Source of the DNA: an uncultured Clostridia bacterium
GTDB taxonomy: Bacteria; Bacillota; Clostridia; Christensenellales; CAG-314
DNA length: 64,000 nucleotides
Reading direction: 5' to 3'
Assembly (NCBI GenBank): GCA_947586855.1
Contig: CANPXV010000004.1
Coordinates: forward strand, 1 to 64,000
Within the stretch, counting starts at the first letter, position 1, and each line of letters begins with the position of its first letter. A program made the position numbers and the translations under genes. The notes under the pieces are model-generated. The model was not told the DNA's origin and made no database searches. It worked only from the letters and a program-made list of their open reading frames with translations. Positions 16,536 to 26,059 of this stretch are shown piece by piece.

Positions 16536-18734
16536 ATGAAAAAATTTGTAAGGATATTTTGCATTGTTTGCGCAGCCGTTGTGGCGCTTTCGACGATTGG
16601 CGGCATCGTCTACATTGCGCAGCTGCGCCGCAGCGACCAATTTGTGCACTTCGACAAGGACAAGCTCAACGAGGTGTACACTGCGCTTACCGTGTTGGAC
16701 AAGGACGGTCAGGCCATCAGTCAGCCGCTGTATCTGGGCAAAAACAAGCAGGTGCCCCTTGCCGCCCTGCACGACTACACCTACATGGCCTTTGTGGCCG
16801 TCGAGGACAAACGCTTTTTCAGTCACCACGGCATAGACGCTCGCCGAGTTGCGGGCGCAATGCTGCACAACCTGCAAAGCAAAAGCTACAAAGAGGGCGC
16901 CTCCACCATCAGCCAGCAGCTCATCAAAAACACCCATCTGGACAACTCCAAAACGCTCCGCCGCAAGCTTAACGAGATGATGCTTGCCGTGGAGTTGGAA
17001 AATCAGTTTGGCAAGTGGGATATTTTGGAGATGTACATCAACACAATATATTTCGGGCACAACGCCTACGGTATCGAGACGGCCGCCAACGTCTACTTTG
17101 GCAAAAACGCCGCCGACCTCACCCTGTCCGAAAGCGCCGTGCTGGCGGGGCTGATCAAAGCGCCCAACGTGTACGCACCGGACAAAAACCTCGACAAATG
17201 CACCTCTCGCCGCAACACCGTGCTCAACCTGATGTTGCAGCAGCAGATCATCAGACAGGACCAATACCTTGCCGCCCTCGACGAGCCGATAAACTACACT
17301 CCACAAAGTAGCGGCAACGAGAGGGATTACATGTATTTTGCGCTGGCCGAGGCGTGCAAACTGCTCAACATGACCCCCGCTCAACTGTACAAATCGGATT
17401 TTATCATCGAAACCTACTGCGATCAATCGGCTCAGCAAACTCTTTGCGCATTGGCAAGCGAGGACGCCACCACTAACAAAGAGGGCTGCACTGCCGATAT
17501 GTCCGCCGTCGTGCTGGACAAAACGGGCGGCGTTGAGGCATGCGTCATGCGAGGCAAAACGTCTGGCGGCAAGCGACAGGTGGGCAGCGCCCTCAAACCC
17601 ATTGCCGTCTACGGGCCTGCGCTCAACGAAAAAATTATCACGCAGGCCTCTCCCGTGTTGGACGAGGAGACGGATTTCAACGGCTACCGCCCCGCCAACT
17701 TGGGCGGATACAACGGCTGGACGACCGTCAAATATGCTGTGGCCAAAAGCCTCAACGTGCCTGCCGTCAAGACGCTCAACGCCCTTACCCTCGACAAAGC
17801 GCAGCGCTACCTTGCCAAAATGGATATCGTCGGCCAACAAAACCTGTCCCTTGCGCTGGGCAACACCGAAGGCGGTCTGGACATATTTCAGTTGGCGCAA
17901 TGCTACGCCGCTTTGGCCAACAACGGCGTATTTGATGGGGCGGCCTTTGTCAAAAACATTTACAGTCCCAACGGCCTTGTGTACAGCCGACAGCCGACAA
18001 GCCGCCGAGTGTTCGAGTCGGGCGCCAACTATCTGATGACGGATATGCTGGTAAACACCGTCGAAACGGGCACGGCCAAACGACTGCACAACGCCCACTA
18101 TCAGGTGGCGGCCAAGACGGGCACCGTGGGCAACTCCGACGGCAACAGCGATGCCTTGGTTGCGGGTTACACCACCCAAAACACCTTTGTCGTGTGGTAC
18201 AGCGGCGACCTGCCCAACGATGTCAGCGGCAGCACGTCCCCCTGCATTTTTGCAGATAAATTGCTCAAAAAACTGTACGCCGAGGCACGTCCTGCGACAT
18301 TTGTGCCTCCAAGGGGCGTTGTCAGGTTGGATGTGGACAAGGACAGCCTCTACGACGATCAGCTGGTCGTCCGCTGCGACAACGGCGAAAAATTTTGGTT
18401 CGACAAGGCCAATCAGCCCACGGAAACGGCGCCCAAGCAGGTGTATGACTACCGTTTGCAAGCCCGCTGCGACGGCAACGTCGTCACCCTTCAATTGCCC
18501 GATACTCAGGGCAGTTGGCGACTTTATCGGGCGGACCCCAAGCAATTGCTGTGCGCCGACACGACCTGCCACGCCCTGCAAATAGATTGCGACGCCTCGT
18601 TTTTTGCCGAGCTGTACGTCAAAAACAAGTGCGTCTACACCACGCCCGCCGTTTTTGTGCACTATGTTGCGCCCACGCCGTTCACGTCGCCCGATTTGTC
18701 GGATTTTCCCGACTTCACCGACTTCTGGTATTGA
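16536..18734 (+). CDS. class A penicillin-binding protein (glycosyltransferase plus transpeptidase)
   Basis: The 732-aa protein has one N-terminal membrane anchor (about 5-28), a GT51 glycosyltransferase domain (AVEDKRFFSHHGID, EGASTISQQLIKN, YINTIYFG) and a transpeptidase domain with SxxK (SALK, about 350), SxN (SLN) and KTG (AAKTGTVGN). It polymerises and cross-links peptidoglycan outside the membrane. About 130 residues follow the transpeptidase and match nothing I recognise. The ATG at 16536 follows a weak AGG; an in-frame GTG 27 bp upstream is an alternative. It is one of only three plus-strand genes and is divergent from miaB. Confidence 0.93.
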   Translation: MKKFVRIFCIVCAAVVALSTIGGIVYIAQLRRSDQFVHFDKDKLNEVYTALTVLDKDGQAISQPLYLGKNKQVPLAALHDYTYMAFVAVEDKRFFSHHGIDARRVAGAMLHNLQSKSYKEGASTISQQLIKNTHLDNSKTLRRKLNEMMLAVELENQFGKWDILEMYINTIYFGHNAYGIETAANVYFGKNAADLTLSESAVLAGLIKAPNVYAPDKNLDKCTSRRNTVLNLMLQQQIIRQDQYLAALDEPINYTPQSSGNERDYMYFALAEACKLLNMTPAQLYKSDFIIETYCDQSAQQTLCALASEDATTNKEGCTADMSAVVLDKTGGVEACVMRGKTSGGKRQVGSALKPIAVYGPALNEKIITQASPVLDEETDFNGYRPANLGGYNGWTTVKYAVAKSLNVPAVKTLNALTLDKAQRYLAKMDIVGQQNLSLALGNTEGGLDIFQLAQCYAALANNGVFDGAAFVKNIYSPNGLVYSRQPTSRRVFESGANYLMTDMLVNTVETGTAKRLHNAHYQVAAKTGTVGNSDGNSDALVAGYTTQNTFVVWYSGDLPNDVSGSTSPCIFADKLLKKLYAEARPATFVPPRGVVRLDVDKDSLYDDQLVVRCDNGEKFWFDKANQPTETAPKQVYDYRLQARCDGNVVTLQLPDTQGSWRLYRADPKQLLCADTTCHALQIDCDASFFAELYVKNKCVYTTPAVFVHYVAPTPFTSPDLSDFPDFTDFWY

Positions 18735-18864
18735 CCCTGACCGCCAAACGTATCTGCGGTAGATCCCTGTGGGTGAGCAGCCAAAGCATAAATTGCTATT
18801 TTGACTAAAAAAGATAACTATTTCTTCAATATAATTCTATTTGTCAATCATATGCTGCGGTAAA

Positions 18865-18895
18865 AAATTCCGCTGCCAAAACGACAACGGAATTT
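18865..18895 (-). terminator. probable terminator downstream of thiI
   Basis: AAATTCCG and CGGAATTT form an 8-bp stem around a 15-nt loop, running into TTT on the minus strand about 130 bp past thiI. The 290-bp spacer 18735-19022 holds nothing else that I can identify. Confidence 0.55.
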
Positions 18896-19022
18896 GCGGT
18901 CATATAAAAATCATTGATTACGTCAACGCCAAGCGAGAGTTTCGACCAAGTCCTGACAAGGTGGCACATTACATTGAAATAGCTTTTCCCCAACTCGCCC
19001 CACCAGCGAGGTGCAAGGTGCA

Positions 19023-20174
19023 CTACTCTATTGTGACGGTTTCGATGTTTGCAAGGGCGTTTTCCACCAAAGTGTCCACGTCCAGGGCGCTTTCCACCCG
19101 CAGCACATGCTCCAATCGGGGCTTGGTGACGGGGCGCTTGGGCAAAAATATGGTGCAGCAGTCCTCGTAGGGCAAGATGGACGTATCAAACGTGCCGATT
19201 TTTTGTGAGATTTCGATAATTTCGTCCTTGTCAAATCCGATAAGCGGCCTGAACACGGGTATCGTGGCAACGGAATTGGTGCTGGTGATACTTTCCAGCG
19301 TTTGGCTGGCCACCTGCCCAAGGCTTTCGCCCGTTATCACTGCACCTGCGCCGTGCAGTTTGGCGATACGTTCGGCTATACGCATCATAAAGCGACGCAT
19401 GATGGTTATCATATATTCTTCGGGGCATTTTTCGTGTATGGCCGTCTGGATTTCGGTAAAGCTTACCACGTCAACTGTCATGTGCATGGTGTATTTTGTC
19501 AGCAGTTTGGCCAGATCAAGCACCTTTTGCTTGGCCTGCATGCTTGTGTACGGAAAGCTGTGAAAATGCACCGCACGCAGTGTCATGCCTCGTTTTGCCA
19601 TCATGTACGCCGCCACGGGGCTGTCGATACCGCCCGACAACATCACGATGCCCTTGCCGCCCGTGCCCACAGGCATGCCGTTTACCGCCTTGACGGATTG
19701 CGAGTACACAAAAGTTTTGCCGTTTTCTCGTATGTCGATGTTGACGGTGTGCTGCGGGGCAAAAAGGTCCACTTTAAGGGTCGGATTGGCCTGCAAAATG
19801 TCGCCGCCCACCTCGGCCGATACCGTCATCGACGGCATGGGAAAGCGCTTGTCTGCACGGTTTGTTGCCACCTTGAAAGTGCCGCTTGCAGGCGCCATAC
19901 GCACGGCCGCAGCGGAGATTTCCGCCAGATCCGAGTTTACCTCTTCCGCCAGGCTAAGCGAGTGCACGCCAAACACGTTTTTTACGGCGTCGATGATGTT
20001 TTCGGTGCAGTCCTCGTCGAAGTTGCGTATCACATAGCGGGCGTTGCTGCGAGAAAACTCGTATCGAAAGCCCCTCAGCGCCGCCTTGATGTTGGACACA
20101 AGTGCGCTTTCAAAAAACTCTCGATTGTTTCCTTTTAGGTGGATTTCCGAATATCTGATGATAATAACTTTCAT
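19023..20174 (-). CDS. thiI: ThiI, tRNA 4-thiouridine synthetase
   Basis: The 383-aa protein has an N-terminal ferredoxin-like/THUMP RNA-binding region (about 1-165) and a PP-loop ATPase domain (MLSGGIDSPVAAY, about 180). It adenylates U8 of tRNA and replaces the oxygen with sulfur donated by a cysteine desulfurase. The C-terminal rhodanese domain of E. coli ThiI is absent, as in most Bacillota. The ATG at 20174 overlaps the stop of the desulfurase gene (ATGA) after GAGGAAG, so the two partners are translationally coupled. Confidence 0.95.
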   Translation of the reverse strand: MKVIIIRYSEIHLKGNNREFFESALVSNIKAALRGFRYEFSRSNARYVIRNFDEDCTENIIDAVKNVFGVHSLSLAEEVNSDLAEISAAAVRMAPASGTFKVATNRADKRFPMPSMTVSAEVGGDILQANPTLKVDLFAPQHTVNIDIRENGKTFVYSQSVKAVNGMPVGTGGKGIVMLSGGIDSPVAAYMMAKRGMTLRAVHFHSFPYTSMQAKQKVLDLAKLLTKYTMHMTVDVVSFTEIQTAIHEKCPEEYMITIMRRFMMRIAERIAKLHGAGAVITGESLGQVASQTLESITSTNSVATIPVFRPLIGFDKDEIIEISQKIGTFDTSILPYEDCCTIFLPKRPVTKPRLEHVLRVESALDVDTLVENALANIETVTIE

Positions 20175-21310
20175 ATCTTCCTCTCGTTTATTTGTCTGAG
20201 TTGCGCCACGCACAGCGCAAGTTTGTCGGCAAGCAGCTGCACTTCTTGCGGCGTGTTGTACTTGCAAAAACTGATACGCACAATGCCCTCGGCGTATTTC
20301 GGGCTCAATCCGATGGCCTTTGCAATGCGGCTTTGCTTGTTTTTAGAGCTGCACGCCGAGCCTGTGCCCACCACGATTTCGTATTCTTCCAGCATGTGCA
20401 GCAGCACTTCGCCCTTGATATCGGCAAATGCCAGCGACATGATGGCGGGCGAAACGTTCTGCGTGCAATTTTCCTGCCAATTTGGCAGCGAGGCAAGGGC
20501 GTTACGTACTGTTTGCTTGTAGGTGACAAATGCCTCGGCATTGTCGCTTTGCAGCCGCACGGCAGTTTCCACCGCAGATGCCAGCGCCACAATGCCCCCG
20601 ACGTACTCTGTGCCGGAGCGCAGCCCTTTCTCTTGTCCGCCGCCAAAAATCGTCGGTGCAAGGCGCACACCCGACCGCACATAAAGCGCCCCGATACCCT
20701 TGGTGCAATGTAGCTTGTGCCCCGCAAAGGAATACATATCCACGCCCAGCGAGGCCAGATTGACGGGGACCTTGCCCACCGCCTGCACCCCGTCGGAGAA
20801 GGTTACCGTTTGGGCGTTTTTTGCCTTGACAAGGCTGTTGATATGCCTGACGTCGTTTATTGCACCCGTTTCGTTGTTGACATGCATAAAACACGCCAGC
20901 AATGTGTCGCCGTCCACCTTGTTGACAAAGTCCTCCACATCGATGTGGCCGTCGGGGCAGGTGCGAGCAATGCGTATCTCGTATCCTTTGCCCGCAAGTG
21001 CGTTGACTGTTTTGAACACAGCCGAGTGCTCCGCCTCCGTCACCACGATGTTGCCTTGCCGCTTGCGCAACGATCCGCAAATTGCCAGATTGTCCGCCTC
21101 TGTGCCGCCGGAGGTAAAGAAAATATCGCCTTTGCCGCCCAAACACCGCACAATGCGCTGCCGTGCGTCGGCGATGGCGTTGGCAACATGCAGACTGTAT
21201 GTGCTGCGTGCCGACGGGTTGAAATATTCTTCCGTATGAAAATGTGCCAGGATTTGCGCTATCTGTTCGTCTACCCGAGTTGTAGCGCAGTTGTCAAAAT
21301 AGTGCACCAT
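20171..21310 (-). CDS. cysteine desulfurase, NifS/IscS family
   Basis: The 379-aa PLP enzyme removes sulfur from L-cysteine as a protein persulfide. The Schiff-base Lys is in FAGHKLHCTKG (about 195), the N-terminal YFDNCATTRV motif is typical, and the catalytic Cys lies in GTGSACSSKN (about 315). Its coupling to thiI indicates that the main sulfur acceptor is ThiI for tRNA thiolation (the role of NifZ in Bacillus). I chose ATG 21310 after GGAG; a longer reading upstream adds 16 residues without homology. Confidence 0.93.
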   Translation of the reverse strand: MVHYFDNCATTRVDEQIAQILAHFHTEEYFNPSARSTYSLHVANAIADARQRIVRCLGGKGDIFFTSGGTEADNLAICGSLRKRQGNIVVTEAEHSAVFKTVNALAGKGYEIRIARTCPDGHIDVEDFVNKVDGDTLLACFMHVNNETGAINDVRHINSLVKAKNAQTVTFSDGVQAVGKVPVNLASLGVDMYSFAGHKLHCTKGIGALYVRSGVRLAPTIFGGGQEKGLRSGTEYVGGIVALASAVETAVRLQSDNAEAFVTYKQTVRNALASLPNWQENCTQNVSPAIMSLAFADIKGEVLLHMLEEYEIVVGTGSACSSKNKQSRIAKAIGLSPKYAEGIVRISFCKYNTPQEVQLLADKLALCVAQLRQINERKI

Positions 21311-21375
21311 TTGTGTTTGCTCCGTTTTGATTGTTATTTTTACGTATTTTGTCCTCAATCTTTGAGTTTTGCGAT

Positions 21376-21429
21376 ACTATGTCACAAATAGTATTCTCTA
21401 TTTTGCCGATTTCTGACATAGTCGAGGTC
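21376..21429 (+). repeat. dispersed palindromic element, copy A
   Basis: This is the cleanest copy. It begins ACTATGTCA and ends TGACATAGT, a 9-bp terminal inverted repeat around a ~29-bp core that includes ATAGTATTCT and TTTTGCCGATTTC, followed by CGAGGTC. It abuts the mutS2 stop codon and lies in the spacer before the desulfurase gene. Confidence 0.75.
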
Positions 21430-23807
21430 TATTTCAACGTCACAACGGTCACACCGCTTTCGCCCTCGCCATATACCCCCAGCCGAAAATCCGCTACATT
21501 GGGGTGATGGCGCAAGTGTTCGTGTATGCCGGCACGCAGCCTACCTGTGCCCATGCCGTGTATTATCCAGATTTGCCCCAGCCCGCCCATCAGTGCGGCG
21601 TCGATAAATTCGTCCACGGCCATCACGGCGTCATCCACCGTTTGCCCAATCACGTTGATTTCATTGCTGCCGCTCCTCGTGTTCAGCTTGGTTTTGGGCG
21701 GTGTGTTGGTGGGCGTGCGTTTTTTGGAGCGGTTTGGTTCGGCAATGCTGACGTACAGATCGTCGCTTGTCACCTCGGTGGATATGCCCCCGCACTTCAC
21801 CTTGATGCGGCTGCGGCTTTTGATATCCACCACCCGCACCTGCACACCCAGCTTTTGCGAGTACACCACGTCGCCCACTTTCAGCTTGGCAAAGTCCACC
21901 TTGTCGCCCGTAAAGATAATTTCCTCCGGCTCCTCCTGCTGCCACTTGATGTTGTCCAGCTTTTTGGCGGCGTTGCGTGCGGCAAACAGGTCCTTGTCGG
22001 ACAGGCTGTCCCGTTGCAACAGTTCCTTTATCTCGTTGACAAGCTCCGCCGCTTCCTCTTTGGCCTTGGCAACGATTTTCTTGGCCTCCTCGCGCGATCC
22101 CGCCAGCATTTTGTCCCGTTCGTTTTGCAAACTGCCGTTCAATTTGGCGGTTTTTTCCTTTTCCAGCTGCAATTGCTTGTATTCCTCGGCAAGTTCTCGG
22201 CTTTTTTCCTCGTACTGCTTGCGGATTTCGTCGGCGTTTTGCAGCACCTTTTCAAAGGCGATTTTCTCCTCGGATACGTTGGCCTTGGCAAAATCTATCA
22301 CATCCTGCCGCAGCCCCAATTTTGACGCAATGGCAATGGCGTTGGAGCTGCCCGGCACGCCCATTATCAGGCGATAGGTAGGCGCCAGCGTTTTCAGATC
22401 GAACTCCATCGAGGCGTTTTCTACCCTCGGCGTCGTCAGAGAATACTCCTTCAATGCGCCGTAGTGGGTGGTTATCACGGATTTTGCGCCGCTTTTGCGC
22501 AGATAATCGGTTATTGCAAGGGCCAGCGCCGCCCCTTCGTTGGGTTCGGTGCCAGCGCCCACCTCGTCGATGAGCACCAGATGTCCCCTTCCGCACGCAT
22601 CAAGTATATCCCTCAAATTGGATATGTGGCCGGAAAAGGTGGATAGGTTTTGCTCGATACTCTGCTCGTCGCCGATGTCGCACAGCACGTCATCAAAAAA
22701 GGATATAACGCTGTCCTCGTAGCAGGGCACAAACAAGCCGCTCATGCCCATCAGGCACATCAGTCCCACCGTTTTCAGCGTGACGGTTTTGCCGCCCGTG
22801 TTGGGACCGGTGATGACGATGACATCGTAGTCCTCTCCCAACCGTACCGAGATGGGCACCACCTTGTGCTTGTCCAGCAGCGGATGGCGTGCCTTTTTGA
22901 TGTCCACAACGCCCCGATTGTTGATGAGGGGCAGCGTGCACTTGTTTTCCAGCGCATATTTCACCTTGCTAAACACCACATCGATGTCGCTGACTGTATC
23001 CACCGATAGCGCAATACGCTCTGCCACGGGGGATATTCTGTCTGTAAACGCCTGCAAAATACGCTGCATTTCTGCCTTTTCTTCCAGAATGGCCTCTCGC
23101 AGAGAGTTGTTCAGCTGCACTATCGCCATGGGCTCGATAAAAAGCGTTGCGCCCGTCGCCGATTGGTCGTGCACAATGCCCGCCACATACGATTTGTACT
23201 CCTGCTTGACGGGTATGACGTACCTGTCCCCACGCATGGTGACGATACTGTCCTGCAAGTACTTGGACATCTCGTTGTTTTTGGTGTAGCTTTGCAGCCG
23301 CTGCTTGATGTCGGCGTTGATGGCCTTTATCTTGCGGCGTATGGCGTACAAATCGTCGGAGGCCTTGTCGTTCATTTCATCGTCGGATATTATTGCAAAG
23401 TCGATGTCCTCTTCCAGCTGCTTGTCGTTGTACAAAGCGCACGCCTTGGCACGCAACAGCGATATGTCTATCCCTCCGTACTCGGCAAAAAGCGCCGTTT
23501 GCAGATAGCGAGATGTGCGCAACGCCCGCATGATTTGCAGCAACTGCTTCATAGACAGGCAGGAGCCCACCCTTGCCAAAGCGCACGTTTCCGTCACGTC
23601 GTCCACCGACAGATCGAAGGACGTCTCGTACTGAAACAGTGCATAGGCCTGCTTGGTCTCTTCAAGCAGCTGTTGGGCCTGCTCAAAACTGTCGGCGGGC
23701 AGCAGCTGCCGCACCTTTTTTTGGGCGATACTGCTCACGCAAAATGCGCTCACGCCGTCGAGAATGTCGAAATATTGAAGTTTTTTCAGCGTTTTGTTGT
23801 TTATCAT
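21429..23807 (-). CDS. mutS2: MutS2 (RqcU/MutSB), ATPase with Smr domain
   Basis: The 792-aa protein has a MutS-type core and ATPase (GPNTGGKTVTLKTVGL, about 340; HLVLIDEVGAGTEPNEG), a long coiled region (about 510-620), a KOW-like segment and a C-terminal Smr nuclease domain (IIHGMGTGRLR). MutS2 lacks the mismatch-binding domain. In Bacillota it acts on collided ribosomes and has been linked to suppression of recombination. No strong ribosome binding site is visible at the ATG; it starts 16 bp past the U32 peptidase gene and may rely on coupling. Confidence 0.95.
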   Translation of the reverse strand: MINNKTLKKLQYFDILDGVSAFCVSSIAQKKVRQLLPADSFEQAQQLLEETKQAYALFQYETSFDLSVDDVTETCALARVGSCLSMKQLLQIMRALRTSRYLQTALFAEYGGIDISLLRAKACALYNDKQLEEDIDFAIISDDEMNDKASDDLYAIRRKIKAINADIKQRLQSYTKNNEMSKYLQDSIVTMRGDRYVIPVKQEYKSYVAGIVHDQSATGATLFIEPMAIVQLNNSLREAILEEKAEMQRILQAFTDRISPVAERIALSVDTVSDIDVVFSKVKYALENKCTLPLINNRGVVDIKKARHPLLDKHKVVPISVRLGEDYDVIVITGPNTGGKTVTLKTVGLMCLMGMSGLFVPCYEDSVISFFDDVLCDIGDEQSIEQNLSTFSGHISNLRDILDACGRGHLVLIDEVGAGTEPNEGAALALAITDYLRKSGAKSVITTHYGALKEYSLTTPRVENASMEFDLKTLAPTYRLIMGVPGSSNAIAIASKLGLRQDVIDFAKANVSEEKIAFEKVLQNADEIRKQYEEKSRELAEEYKQLQLEKEKTAKLNGSLQNERDKMLAGSREEAKKIVAKAKEEAAELVNEIKELLQRDSLSDKDLFAARNAAKKLDNIKWQQEEPEEIIFTGDKVDFAKLKVGDVVYSQKLGVQVRVVDIKSRSRIKVKCGGISTEVTSDDLYVSIAEPNRSKKRTPTNTPPKTKLNTRSGSNEINVIGQTVDDAVMAVDEFIDAALMGGLGQIWIIHGMGTGRLRAGIHEHLRHHPNVADFRLGVYGEGESGVTVVTLK

Positions 23808-23823
23808 AGTTGTAGATGGTTGG

Positions 23824-26058
23824 TCAGTTCACCTTGTCGAACAATCTGCCCTTAGTGTAGGGGCGGCGCTCGACGTAGCCGTCCTGTTGTCCATTGTTTA
23901 GTTGGATATAGTGTTGCAGCACATCGGGGTCGAAGTCCACAAGGTAGCCTGCCGGTTGCCGCAGCCGTCCCGCCGCCGAAAGTTTTTTGCCGTTGACCAG
24001 TTCGAAGGTGCATCGTGCCTCTTTTCGGCGATGGATTTCAAATTTGTTGCACTGCTCGTCGGTGTAGACAAGGGGCTTGTTGGCCGTGCAGTTTTTGCAG
24101 GTGCAGCCCGTGGCAACTTTGTACGGACAGTGCACCAACTTCATCAAGATCAGTCTGCCGTCTGCAAAAATCAGTCCGCTTTTGTTGCGGAATTGCCCGA
24201 TTTCGCCCACAGTCAGCTCCTGCGAGTACACAAATGCGTCGGCGTCGTCAAATTGTGCTGCCATCCAATCGTTAAAGATGTTCAGTCCGCTGCCGGCGAT
24301 GTAGTTCAGCCCCAGCTCTCTGGCCCACTGCACCTCTACCACGTTATGGCAGACAATGGGTACGGCGTGTTTTTGCAGCATTTTGGGCACAAAATCCGTT
24401 GCAAAAGAGGGCAAATCGATATATGCACCCTCGCCCGCCGCAAATGCAAAGGCGTCCTCGTCCAACACCTCGGGATGGAAAATCACCCTGTCGCACAGCT
24501 TTTTCGCCTGCAAAACCTGCTGTTTTGTGTAGCAAATGACGGCGATCTGCGGCAAAGTTGAATTCTTTTTTGGCGGGTCGATGTGCAAATCGATTGCACC
24601 GACAGCGTGGCGCACAGCAAAACGGGTATTGTACAGCTCCACAATGCGATTTTGCAGCTGTTCCAGCACGCTGCGCCGCAGGGCGTTCAATTGCGATTTT
24701 GCAACAAAAACGTCCTCGCATTGCACATCAATGTGAGCAATTTCAAAGGGAAAATTGCCCGATTTTTTCAGTTGCGCAGCAATTTCCTCCGCCGAAAGGG
24801 GCATATTTTTGGCTTTTTGCACAACAAAATCCGACTGCACCTCCACCTGCACCCCTCCGCAGGCAGCGCTTACGCACATCGGCTTTTCGGCCATGGCCCG
24901 ACAGCTCATCGTCACTGGCAGCAAACGCCGCTTTTCCATCAGCCGCCGGCACAGCTCAACCGATGTGGTCCTGTGCACGTCCATGCCGTCACGCACTTCG
25001 CCGCCAAATTCCGCCGAGATTGTGCCGCAGCCTGTTTCAGTAGCCATTGCGCCGCACACCTCGTGGCCGTTGTCGAAAATTTTGAGGCCGTCTCCCTTTT
25101 GCAGAGGCACAAAGGCGTCAATTTTGCCGTGGCGCACTTTGCCCGCCGCCACACCTGCATGATTTTGACAATCGGCCGACACGATCCCGTCGTTGCCGCC
25201 GTCCAGATAGCTCAATGGCGCCATATCCCTGTTGTAAATTTCCGCAAGCAAGGTCTCGTCGCCTCTGTTGCAAACAAAATTGTTGTCGAACAGCCGCCTG
25301 TACACGTCCGACGTGGCCGCAGCATATTCCGCCCGACGGTTGCGCCCCTCTATTTTGTAGGTGGTCACGCCCGCCTTGCAAAGGCTTTTCGCCCTCGAAA
25401 TTCCGCACAGATCCCGTGCCGATAGCAAATATCCCTGCTTGCCGTCGGCGGTGTAAATACGCCTGCACGGTTGAGCGCACAACCCTCTGTTGCCGCTGTT
25501 TCCGCCCACCATGGACGAGAAAAGGCACTGCCCCGATTGGCAAACGCAAGTCGCCCCGTGGATAAAACACTCCACGCCGATACCCGACAAAGCAATGTCC
25601 TCGATGTCGCCGAGGGTGCTTTCGCGAGCGCACACCACTGTGTCGGCGCCCAATTGCCGCACAAAGTCCGCCCCCTGCCTGTTGTAGACGTTCAGTTGCG
25701 TGCTGGCAACGATTTCAAAGGGTTTGGGCAGCCTTGCCGCCAGCGCAATCAGCGCAGTATCCGTCAATATCACGCCGTCGGCGTTGCTGCGATACACATC
25801 ACCAAGCAGTTGCACCGCCGATTCAAATTCGTCGTTTTTGAGGGAGGTGTTTATCGCCACGTACACTTTTACGCCGTAAAGATGGCAAAAGTCCACCCAT
25901 TTCGGCAGATTTTCCCTGTCGAAATTGGGCGCCTTCATGCGGGCGTTGAAGCAATCCAGCCCCAGATACACAGCGTCGCAACCGTTGTTGACGGCCGCCA
26001 CAAGCTGCTCGGGGCTGCCCGACGGCGCAAGTATCGTGCAATCTTTTGCAGCGGACAT
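23824..26058 (-). CDS. U32-family peptidase with C-terminal DUF3656-type region
   Basis: The 744-aa protein begins with the U32 TIM-barrel-like domain (LAPSGSPEQLVAAVNNGCDAVYLG; ASTQLNVYNRQGA; the cysteine cluster region CVCQSGQCLFSSMVGGNSGNRG, about 180-205). The central part matches the extension found in collagenase-like U32 members. Related YhbU/RlhA-type proteins act in RNA hydroxylation, so the peptidase label is tentative. The ATG lies immediately after the pheT stop (TAG-G-ATG), so the gene belongs to the pheST transcript or reads through from it. Confidence 0.88.
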   Translation of the reverse strand: MSAAKDCTILAPSGSPEQLVAAVNNGCDAVYLGLDCFNARMKAPNFDRENLPKWVDFCHLYGVKVYVAINTSLKNDEFESAVQLLGDVYRSNADGVILTDTALIALAARLPKPFEIVASTQLNVYNRQGADFVRQLGADTVVCARESTLGDIEDIALSGIGVECFIHGATCVCQSGQCLFSSMVGGNSGNRGLCAQPCRRIYTADGKQGYLLSARDLCGISRAKSLCKAGVTTYKIEGRNRRAEYAAATSDVYRRLFDNNFVCNRGDETLLAEIYNRDMAPLSYLDGGNDGIVSADCQNHAGVAAGKVRHGKIDAFVPLQKGDGLKIFDNGHEVCGAMATETGCGTISAEFGGEVRDGMDVHRTTSVELCRRLMEKRRLLPVTMSCRAMAEKPMCVSAACGGVQVEVQSDFVVQKAKNMPLSAEEIAAQLKKSGNFPFEIAHIDVQCEDVFVAKSQLNALRRSVLEQLQNRIVELYNTRFAVRHAVGAIDLHIDPPKKNSTLPQIAVICYTKQQVLQAKKLCDRVIFHPEVLDEDAFAFAAGEGAYIDLPSFATDFVPKMLQKHAVPIVCHNVVEVQWARELGLNYIAGSGLNIFNDWMAAQFDDADAFVYSQELTVGEIGQFRNKSGLIFADGRLILMKLVHCPYKVATGCTCKNCTANKPLVYTDEQCNKFEIHRRKEARCTFELVNGKKLSAAGRLRQPAGYLVDFDPDVLQHYIQLNNGQQDGYVERRPYTKGRLFDKVN

Positions 26059-26059
26059 C

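Noticed and set aside
16488..18662. 724-codon minus-strand reading frame opposite the PBP
   Set aside because: The plus-strand frame carries complete GT51 and transpeptidase motifs; the antisense frame has none.
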